DNA of 7,957 nucleotides from Rhodospirillaceae bacterium (GTDB lineage: Bacteria > Pseudomonadota > Alphaproteobacteria > TMED109 > TMED131): NCBI GenBank assembly GCA_902547175.1, contig CACCMS010000033.1, forward strand, positions 1 through 7,957. The letters are read 5' to 3'. The notes under the pieces are model-generated. The model saw nothing but the letters and a program-made list of their open reading frames with translations, was not told where the DNA came from and ran no database searches. Within the stretch, counting starts at the first letter, position 1. The number at the start of each line of letters is the position of its first letter. Below are positions 1 to 5,551 of the stretch, piece after piece. Made by a program: the position numbers and the translations under genes.

Positions 1-323
1 GTACAAAAGAAACCAACTTAGATGTAGTTGATTGGGTAAAACAATGTGCTGACTTTGGAGCAGGTGAAGTTTTGTTAACTTCTATGGATAATGATGGAAC
101 TAAAAAGGGGTTTAATATTGAGCTGACGAATAAAGTAACTAAAAGTATTAAAGTTCCAGTGATAGCATCAGGAGGTGTAGGTGAATTAAAACATTTTACA
201 GAGGGAGCATGTGAGACTGATGCAACTGGTTTATTGGCAGCGTCAGTTTTTCATTTTGGTAAATTTACTATTAGTGAAGTAAAAAAAGAATTATATAAAA
301 ATGGAGTTGCGGTAAGGTTATGA
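1..323 (+). CDS. hisF: Imidazole glycerol phosphate synthase cyclase subunit HisF (3' part)
   Basis: This is the C-terminal 106 residues of HisF; the reading frame is open from base 3 and the 5' part lies outside the window. HisF is the (βα)8-barrel subunit that uses ammonia delivered by HisH to turn PRFAR into imidazole glycerol phosphate and AICAR in histidine synthesis. The sequence shows the family signature LLTSMDNDGTKKGF, the phosphate-binding strand PVIASGGVG, and the closing AASVFHFGKFT ... GVAVRL, which is the normal C-terminus of the family (Thermotoga HisF ends in a very similar way). The first catalytic aspartate, near residue 11 in the family, lies upstream and cannot be checked; the second, near residue 130, is also not visible. 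The stop codon overlaps the hisE start (ATGA), so the two genes are probably translationally coupled. An ATG at 84 is internal, not the start. Confidence 0.96.
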   Translation, partial: TKETNLDVVDWVKQCADFGAGEVLLTSMDNDGTKKGFNIELTNKVTKSIKVPVIASGGVGELKHFTEGACETDATGLLAASVFHFGKFTISEVKKELYKNGVAVRL

Positions 324-619
324 TCAGAGATGAAGATAAACTAAGTGAAGTTTTGAGCTATCTAGAAAAAGTCATTGAAGATAGAAAAAAATCAAAAAAT
401 AAATCTTATACGTCAGATTTATTATCTCAAGGAATAGATAGAATTTCTCAAAAAGTTGGCGAAGAAGCCATAGAAGTTGTTATAGCTTCAAATAACAAAA
501 AAAAGAAACAAGTTATTTATGAAAGTGCAGATTTATTTTTTCATTTATTATTGCTTTGGAAAAAGTTAAATATTAAAAAAAATGATATAGCAAAAGAATT
601 ATTAAGAAGAAAAAAATGA
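320..619 (+). CDS. hisE: Phosphoribosyl-ATP pyrophosphatase HisE
   Basis: The 99-residue protein is a full-length, single-domain HisE, which hydrolyses phosphoribosyl-ATP to phosphoribosyl-AMP and pyrophosphate, the second step of histidine synthesis, in the cytoplasm. The all-helical MazG-like fold is recognised from SYTSDLLSQGIDRISQKVGEE (residues 29-49) and from the metal-binding acidic residues E48, E49, E52 and then E68-x-x-D71 in YESADLFFH. No HisI cyclohydrolase domain is fused to it, as is common in Alphaproteobacteria, so hisI should be elsewhere. It starts at an ATG that overlaps the hisF stop by 4 bp, and its own stop overlaps the next start in the same way. An AAGG lies close upstream of the start. 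A run of eight A at 497-504 falls in a Lys-rich loop (KKKK). Confidence 0.96.
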   Translation: MIRDEDKLSEVLSYLEKVIEDRKKSKNKSYTSDLLSQGIDRISQKVGEEAIEVVIASNNKKKKQVIYESADLFFHLLLLWKKLNIKKNDIAKELLRRKK

Positions 620-987
620 CAAAAGCTACTTACGACAAAAATAATATTTTTGCCAAAATAATAGCAAAAGAAGCCAAGGCAAATATTGTTTTTGAAAATA
701 AATACATTCTTTGTTTTAAAGATATTTTTCCAAAAGCGCCTGTTCATATATTAATAATTCCTAGAGGACACTTTAAAGATATATTTGATTTTTCTATAAA
801 TGCATCATCAGAAGAAAAAAAAGCAATTTATGATGGGTTTGCTAGAGTTATTAAGATTTTTGATTTAGAATTAGATGGTTGTAGAATAATCAGTAATTCA
901 GGAAATCATGGAAGACAAGAAGTTCCCCATTTACATTTTCATTTATTAGGAGGCAAAGATATTGGCCCCATGATTTCTCAGTTTTAG
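616..987 (+). CDS. hinT: Histidine triad (HIT) nucleotide-binding protein, HinT type
   Basis: The 123-residue protein is a full-length HinT-type purine nucleoside phosphoramidase (E. coli HinT is 119 residues). Family members hydrolyse AMP-lysine and other adenosine phosphoramidates as cytoplasmic dimers; the exact cellular substrate is not known from sequence. The signature H105-L-H107-F-H109-L-L is intact, with H107 the expected nucleophile, and the upstream IFAKIIAKE, FKDIFPKAPVHILIIPRGH and SNSGNHGRQEVPH segments are typical. The start ATG overlaps the hisE stop by 4 bp (ATGA), which places it at the end of a his operon. Its last 13 codons and stop lie antisense to the end of gshB. The C-terminal GGKDIGPMISQF agrees with the conserved HinT tail, so the reading frame is genuine up to the stop. 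Confidence 0.94.
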   Translation: MTKATYDKNNIFAKIIAKEAKANIVFENKYILCFKDIFPKAPVHILIIPRGHFKDIFDFSINASSEEKKAIYDGFARVIKIFDLELDGCRIISNSGNHGRQEVPHLHFHLLGGKDIGPMISQF

Positions 988-1923
988 TGCTTCTTGCCAA
1001 TAGATAAAGGATATATTCGTTTTATTTAAAGCATCAATTTCTCTTATACACGTAGGAGAAGTAACATTGATTTCAGTTAAATATCCATCTATGACGTCAA
1101 TCCCGGCAAAAAATAAACCTTTTTCTTTAAGCTTAGATTTAATTTGAGTACATATGAACTTTTCTCTATTAGTTAAAATGGCTTTTTTTGCTCTGCCTCC
1201 TATATGTAAATTAGCTCTAATTTCATTGTTTATAGGAACTCTATTAACAGCTCCTACAGGTAAACCATTAATTAGTAAAATTCTTTTATCACCTTTTTTC
1301 ACATTTTTAATAAATTTCTGAACTATAACATGCTCTGTTTCTGATATTAAGCTATCAATTATTATGTTTAAATTTGGATCTTGTTCATTAAGATAAAAAA
1401 CATTTGATCCACCATTTCCATATATTGGTTTTATAACAACTTTTTTAAATTTCTTTACAAATTTAATAATATTACTCTTTTGTTTGCTAATTAATGTTGG
1501 AGGCATAAGATTAAAAAAATCCATCACAAAAAGCTTCTCTGGGCAATCTCTGATGGAATCCGGTTTATTTAAAACTATACAAGACTTTGGAAGTCTTTCT
1601 AATAAGTAAGTAGTTGTGATATATCCCATATTAAAAGGAGGGTCTTGTCTAATTAAAATGAACTCAAAGTTTTTTAAATTTATAATATGTGTAGTATCTA
1701 GAGTTAAAAATTTTTCTTTTTGGGTATTAATTGACAACACTTTATTAGCGATAGCTTTTAACTCATTGTTTTCAAAATATAAATTATCTACATTATATGT
1801 GAAAACAGAGAACTTTCTTTTGATTGCTTCTTGAATTAATGCCAAAGTGCTATCCGTATCTTTATTTATTTTATTTAGGCTATCCATTTGAACAGCTACT
1901 TTAATTTTTTTTTCTTTATTCAT
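946..1923 (-). CDS. gshB: Glutathione synthetase GshB
   Basis: This 325-residue cytoplasmic ATP-grasp enzyme joins glycine to gamma-glutamylcysteine with ATP to make glutathione (E. coli GshB has 316). Visible family marks are the N-terminal VAVQMDSLNKIN (residues 9-20), IRQDPPFNMGY (91-101), the ATP-grasp KPIYGNGG loop (165-172), QKFIKNVKKGDKR (202-214), R236-A-N-L-H-I-G-G-R-A, and the metal-binding end FAGIDVIDGYLTEINVTSPTCIREID (272-297). The ATG at 1923 overlaps the end of the upstream BON gene by 8 bp; only weak purine-rich sequence precedes it. It is the last gene of an rsmI-BON-gshB transcript. The final 13 residues (LKLRNHGANIFAS), read antisense to hinT, look like an extension beyond the usual last helix. 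No gshA is in the window. Confidence 0.96.
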   Translation of the reverse strand: MNKEKKIKVAVQMDSLNKINKDTDSTLALIQEAIKRKFSVFTYNVDNLYFENNELKAIANKVLSINTQKEKFLTLDTTHIINLKNFEFILIRQDPPFNMGYITTTYLLERLPKSCIVLNKPDSIRDCPEKLFVMDFFNLMPPTLISKQKSNIIKFVKKFKKVVIKPIYGNGGSNVFYLNEQDPNLNIIIDSLISETEHVIVQKFIKNVKKGDKRILLINGLPVGAVNRVPINNEIRANLHIGGRAKKAILTNREKFICTQIKSKLKEKGLFFAGIDVIDGYLTEINVTSPTCIREIDALNKTNISFIYWQEALKLRNHGANIFAS

Positions 1924-2518
1924 CTTTCAATTCTTTTAAATTAATTAAGTTTACAATTTTCTTCACACCAGCAATATTAGATGCATGTTCCAGTACTTTA
2001 TTGAGTTCTTTATTATTTTGAGCAATGCCAACAAGATAAAGAATTCTATTTTCAGTTGTGACGCTGAAATTTACTTCCGAAACTTCTTTATCAGTAAGCA
2101 TCTTTGCTCTAAGTTCTAACGAGATTCTAGTGTCTTTAACATAGTCTATTAAGTCATTTTTTCCGATTACTATGTAGTTTGCAACTTCTTTGACCTCTTT
2201 TGTGTTCCAAGATATTTGATTAGCCTTATTTTTTATACTTTCTTCGACTACAGTTCCTACTAATAATACTCTTCCTTCATAAACAATCACTCTAACTTTT
2301 GAGAAAAGTTTATCATAATCATTCGAAAACATTGCTTCTTCTATTTTAGCTTTAATTAATATATCTATAGCCGCTTGTTTAGGAGATCGTTCTTGAACTA
2401 TAATCATACCAGTTGATGATGCTCCTCCAACAATGACCTGGGAGCATGATGAGAACAGCCATGAAGAAAATACAACGATAAAAAAGAAAGCAATTTTATT
2501 TTTTAAGAAATTGTTCAT
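1916..2518 (-). CDS. BON-domain outer-membrane lipoprotein, DolP/YraP-like
   Basis: The 200-residue protein has an N-terminal lipoprotein signal: K6 and K8, a hydrophobic stretch at about 9-22, and a lipobox-like FSSC with C25 as the likely lipidated residue. A short GGASSTG segment and VQERS follow, then two BON domains at about 48-120 (with VRVIVYEGRVLLVGTV) and 127-197 (with VNFSVTTENRILYLVGIA and AGVKKIVNLI). This order matches E. coli DolP (YraP), a periplasm-facing outer-membrane lipoprotein that binds anionic phospholipid and supports membrane integrity; whether this protein does the same is inferred from family and context. Its start lies inside the end of rsmI (23 bp overlap) with only a weak GGA eight bases upstream, and it overlaps gshB by 8 bp. 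Another BON lipoprotein such as OsmY is less likely, given the lipobox and the rsmI neighbour. Confidence 0.88.
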   Translation of the reverse strand: MNNFLKNKIAFFFIVVFSSWLFSSCSQVIVGGASSTGMIIVQERSPKQAAIDILIKAKIEEAMFSNDYDKLFSKVRVIVYEGRVLLVGTVVEESIKNKANQISWNTKEVKEVANYIVIGKNDLIDYVKDTRISLELRAKMLTDKEVSEVNFSVTTENRILYLVGIAQNNKELNKVLEHASNIAGVKKIVNLINLKELKDE

Positions 2519-3386
2519 TTAGTAAATCCATACATCTTTTATATAAAATCTCTCTACTTTGTGAAGAACTTTTAGATAGCATAGCAGAAACTTGAGATGG
2601 TTTTAACCTTTTTAATTCATTAATAATTTCTTGATCACTATAAATCTTTTCATAAGAACTATACAGTTCAGCAATAATAGTTAATTCACCACGAATTTTT
2701 TTAGGTGCTTTTAAGAAACTATCAATATTTTCCTGAGTAATAAAAAATAAATCTTCGTAAAACTTGCTGAGCTCTTTAACTATAGCCAATTTAAAGAATT
2801 TAAAGTTTTCTTTTATTATTTCTAAAAAAAACTTTAGTCTTTTAGGCTTTTCATAGATTATTAAAGAATAATTCAATTTAGTATAATCTCTAATGGCGCC
2901 AATATAGTCATTTTTATTTTTAGGTAAAAAGCCTAAAAAGCAAAACTTATCTGTTTTTAAACCTGATAGTACAAGACTTGCTATTGCAGAGCATGGGCCT
3001 GGCAATGAAAATATATTATGTTTATTTTGTCTAATGCGTTTTAGTAATTTATATCCAGGATCAGATATTAATGGTGTACCTGCGTCAGAAATAAGAGATA
3101 TTACTTTGTCTTTATCAAGTTCATCTAAAATTTTAATTATATCTTTATCACTGCTATGATCATTATAGATTAACCAATTCTTTTTTTTTGTTGCCAGCCC
3201 TAAATGAGAAAATAATTTTTTAGAAACTCTTGTGTCTTCGCATACTATAGTATCGGAATTATTAAGTATCTTAATTGCTCTAACAGTTATATCATTGATA
3301 TTTCCAATAGGAGTGGCAACTATATACAGACCCTTTTCAATGACCATATTTTTAGAAAAAATATTTGATATTATATCTTGGCACAT
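2496..3386 (-). CDS. rsmI: 16S rRNA (cytidine1402-2'-O)-methyltransferase RsmI
   Basis: RsmI adds a 2'-O-methyl group to C1402 in the decoding centre of 16S rRNA, using S-adenosylmethionine. The 296-residue protein shows the tetrapyrrole-methylase fold: GLYIVATPIGNINDIT (19-34), CEDTR (49-53), SDAGTPLISDPG (100-111), SLPGPCSA (127-134), FLGFLPK (150-156), YEKPKR (178-183), KELSKFYED (204-212) and RGELTII (232-238). A small C-terminal helical domain (about 250-290, LKPSQVSAMLSKSSSQSREILYKRCMDLL) is also normal for RsmI. The start is uncertain: ATG at 3386 gives a 13-residue leader, while ATG at 3347 (MVIEKGLYIVATPIGN) would fit the conserved core tightly; neither has a clear Shine-Dalgarno. 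It heads a minus-strand operon and faces lppC across 43 bp. A nine-T run at 3181-3189 encodes the KKK of ATKKKN. Confidence 0.96.
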   Translation of the reverse strand: MCQDIISNIFSKNMVIEKGLYIVATPIGNINDITVRAIKILNNSDTIVCEDTRVSKKLFSHLGLATKKKNWLIYNDHSSDKDIIKILDELDKDKVISLISDAGTPLISDPGYKLLKRIRQNKHNIFSLPGPCSAIASLVLSGLKTDKFCFLGFLPKNKNDYIGAIRDYTKLNYSLIIYEKPKRLKFFLEIIKENFKFFKLAIVKELSKFYEDLFFITQENIDSFLKAPKKIRGELTIIAELYSSYEKIYSDQEIINELKRLKPSQVSAMLSKSSSQSREILYKRCMDLLNEQFLKK

Positions 3387-3429
3387 CTATTTTTAATTAC
3401 TTTTTTTATATTTAATCTATAATAATAAC
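3387..3429. promoter_or_regulatory. Divergent promoter region between rsmI and the LppC-like gene
   Basis: This 43-bp, very A+T-rich gap is the only room for the start signals of both divergent genes. On the plus strand a perfect TATAAT lies at 3418-3423, with a poor -35 candidate (ATTACT, 3396-3401) 16 bp upstream; transcription from it would begin at about the A of the lppC ATG. On the minus strand TATAAA (3410-3405) is a possible -10 for rsmI, which would give a leader of about a dozen bases. In DNA this rich in A+T such boxes arise by chance, so only the region as a whole is well supported. Confidence 0.4.
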
Positions 3430-4935
3430 ATGTTTTCTTTTGTTAAAATTTATTTTATTTTAATAATGTCTTTATTTATCGCATCTTGTCATGAGAAGGA
3501 CTATGATATTTTTAAAGATTTTATAATGAAAGATCAGCAGTCTGAAAATTTAAAAAAATTAGGTAAACCAAAGTCAATAAAATCCAATAAAGCTAATTTA
3601 GAAAAACAAACTAAGCAATCAGACAATTTAGAAAATAAAGATAAACAATTAAAAATTTTAGAATCAAAAAAAGCAAAGAAAAAAAAATTTCATAGATTAG
3701 AGGAGAATAAAGAAGATAAAGAATTACAGGTTGATGAAAATACTTCTAGAGTTTTAGAAGCTCTAAAAAATCAAAAAGAAAAAATAGAAGAAATTCAAAG
3801 ACAAACAAATAAAATAGAAGAAGAGGATAACTTTCTAGATAAAATAAAGGTGGGGGTTATGCTACCTTTATCAGGTGAGCATAGCGAAATAGGAAATTTA
3901 ATTTTAAATGCTATAGAGATGGCAATTTTTCAGACAGAAGAAAATAAACTTGAACTACATATTAGAGATACAGAGGCAAAACCTGATAAAGCAAAAATAA
4001 TGTTATCTGAATTAATTGATGAAGGAGTTAAAGTTATCATAGGACCTCTTTTTTCCAAATCTTTAGCTGCTATACAAAGCAAAGTTACCACCAACAATAT
4101 TAATGTTTTTGCTTTAACTAACAATATAAATTTAAGAAATAAAGGCATATGGATTTTTGGAGTAGACCCCCAGGCCCAAACAAAAAAAGTACTTCGGTAT
4201 GCATTAGAAAATGGCTCTAAAAATATTACAGCCTTATTACCTCAAAATGCTTATGGGTTACTTTTATTTGATACAATTAAAAGTTTTACGCAGGAAAATT
4301 TAATGAAAATAAAAAAAATAGAATTTTATAACTTTTCTGTTGAAAGTCAGAGGAAAACTGCTCAAAAAATTTCTGAGGGCTTTGAAGAGTATAAACTTTA
4401 CTTAGATAAAATTAATGAACAAGAAAATCAAGAAGAAGAAACTAATGAGATTCTATTTATGGAAAAGCCATTTGATAGTGTATTTATAGCAGCTGCAGGA
4501 CAAAATTTAACAGTTTTATCCTCTCAATTACAATATAATAATGTAGACCCTAAAATAGTACAGTATCTTGGTATATCTTCATGGGAAGACAGTAGCATCC
4601 TTAGTGAACCCGCTTTAGAAGGAGGAGTCTTTGTAACAACTAGTGAAATGTATCAAAAAAAAATTAAACTTATATACAAAAACTCATTTAATAAAGAAAT
4701 GCCAAAAATTGCTATGATTGCTTATGATATTGTTGCATTATTAGGATCATTAAATAATTTAGGAAGTAATTTTAATACTCATGATTTAGTGAATGATGAA
4801 GGGTATATAGGATTGAGAGGATTATTTAGATTAAAAAAAAATGGAGCAGTTGAAAGAGCCTTTCAACTAAAAAAAATAAAAAATAAAAAATTTACTATTT
4901 TGAAAAAAGCTAATAGTCAGTTTTCTGGTTTATAA
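3430..4935 (+). CDS. LppC/LpoA-family lipoprotein, putative penicillin-binding protein activator
   Basis: The 501-residue protein starts with a short lipoprotein signal (K6, hydrophobic 7-19, lipobox I17-A-S-C20). Residues about 30-135 are a Lys/Glu-rich, low-complexity stretch with coiled-coil character (for example VLEALKNQKEKIEEIQRQTNKIEEE). Residues about 138-495 form a periplasmic-binding-protein-like domain: KVGVMLPLSGEHSEIGNLILNAIEMA, IIGPLFSKS, ALTNN, PQNAYG, then AYDIVALLG and a closing YIGLRGLFRLKKNGAVERAFQLKKI typical of alphaproteobacterial LppC proteins. In E. coli the related C-terminal domain of LpoA belongs to an outer-membrane activator of PBP1A. Here the N-terminal TPR domain of LpoA is replaced by the charged stretch, which could span the periplasm. 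PBP activation is inferred from family, not shown. The gene is divergent from rsmI, as a rearranged form of the E. coli rsmI-lpoA pair, and its stop overlaps rdgB by 6 bp. No Shine-Dalgarno is visible. Confidence 0.86.
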   Translation: MFSFVKIYFILIMSLFIASCHEKDYDIFKDFIMKDQQSENLKKLGKPKSIKSNKANLEKQTKQSDNLENKDKQLKILESKKAKKKKFHRLEENKEDKELQVDENTSRVLEALKNQKEKIEEIQRQTNKIEEEDNFLDKIKVGVMLPLSGEHSEIGNLILNAIEMAIFQTEENKLELHIRDTEAKPDKAKIMLSELIDEGVKVIIGPLFSKSLAAIQSKVTTNNINVFALTNNINLRNKGIWIFGVDPQAQTKKVLRYALENGSKNITALLPQNAYGLLLFDTIKSFTQENLMKIKKIEFYNFSVESQRKTAQKISEGFEEYKLYLDKINEQENQEEETNEILFMEKPFDSVFIAAAGQNLTVLSSQLQYNNVDPKIVQYLGISSWEDSSILSEPALEGGVFVTTSEMYQKKIKLIYKNSFNKEMPKIAMIAYDIVALLGSLNNLGSNFNTHDLVNDEGYIGLRGLFRLKKNGAVERAFQLKKIKNKKFTILKKANSQFSGL

Positions 4936-5547
4936 AATATTCTTGAGAGAAAAATTCTTAAATAAACTATGATGCAATAATTTATTTAAAGCTTTTTTTC
5001 TGTGACTTAGTGAGTTTTTTAATGAAGGGCTGAATTGGGCTAGGGTTTTGTTAAAATTTAAAGGAATAAATATAGGGTCATAACCAAAACCATTTTTACC
5101 TTTCGGGGGAAAAGTGATTTTTCCTTTTAAAGTACCTTTAAAAAAAAACTCATTTTTTTTTTGATCAATCAAAGCCAAAACACAAACAAGCCTTGCACTT
5201 TGTCCATTTATATTTAACCCTTTTTCATTTAAATTTTTTTTAATTTTATCAAAAGCAAAATTATAATTTTTTTTATATGCCCATCTAGCTGAGAATATAC
5301 CTGGCGCACCATCAAGATTGTCTATACATATACCACTATCATCTGCCACAGTAGGGTAACAGTGAGATGTTAATTCTGATGCAAACCTTGCTTTTATGAG
5401 AGCATTATCCTTAAAAGATTTGCCATTTTCTATAGGTTCATTTTTGGTAAAGTTTTTTAATGATAAAACTTCAACATTATTCGTGGTAAACATTTTATTA
5501 AATTCTTCAAGTTTATTTTGATTATGAGTTGCTATTAATAATTGAAT
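4930..5547 (-). CDS. rdgB: dITP/XTP pyrophosphatase RdgB (ATT start)
   Basis: RdgB (Ham1/ITPase family) hydrolyses dITP, ITP and XTP to monophosphates and pyrophosphate, keeping deaminated purines out of DNA and RNA. Conserved marks are THNQNK (7-12), NALIKARFA (48-56), the catalytic VADDSGICID (67-76, D70), LDGAPGIFSARWA (78-90), NGFGYDPIF (152-160) and LSHRKKAL (180-187). The first ATG in frame, at 5493, would remove 18 residues including the THNQNK nucleotide-binding loop and the first strand. The frame continues upstream to a TAA at 5550-5548, directly followed by ATT; starting there gives 205 residues beginning IQLLIATHNQNKLEEF, in line with E. coli RdgB (197). An AAGGA lies seven bases before that ATT. 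I therefore call an ATT start four bases after the rph stop. Ten T at 5153-5162 and nine A at 5140-5148 lie inside the gene. Confidence 0.93.
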   Translation of the reverse strand: MQLLIATHNQNKLEEFNKMFTTNNVEVLSLKNFTKNEPIENGKSFKDNALIKARFASELTSHCYPTVADDSGICIDNLDGAPGIFSARWAYKKNYNFAFDKIKKNLNEKGLNINGQSARLVCVLALIDQKKNEFFFKGTLKGKITFPPKGKNGFGYDPIFIPLNFNKTLAQFSPSLKNSLSHRKKALNKLLHHSLFKNFSLKNIL

Positions 5548-5551
5548 TTAT

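Noticed and set aside
541..747. 68-codon open frame on the minus strand across the hisE/hinT junction
   Set aside because: It is antisense to two well-supported genes, its translation is Phe/Asn/Lys low-complexity, and it resembles no family.
1616..1834. 72-codon open frame on the plus strand inside gshB; similar ones inside lppC (3930-4148) and hrcA (6377-6595, both minus)
   Set aside because: All lie antisense to strongly conserved coding sequence and have no recognisable domain or start signal.
2917..2939. Perfect 8-bp inverted repeat TTTTTAGG / CCTAAAAA with a 7-base loop, like a small hairpin
   Set aside because: It falls in the middle of rsmI and is created by codons for the conserved FLGFLPK motif; the stem is weak (two G-C pairs), so it is not a credible terminator.
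5160..5167. Palindrome TTGATCAA as a possible regulator site
   Set aside because: It is internal to rdgB, encodes Ile-Asp-Gln, and an 8-bp palindrome is expected by chance.
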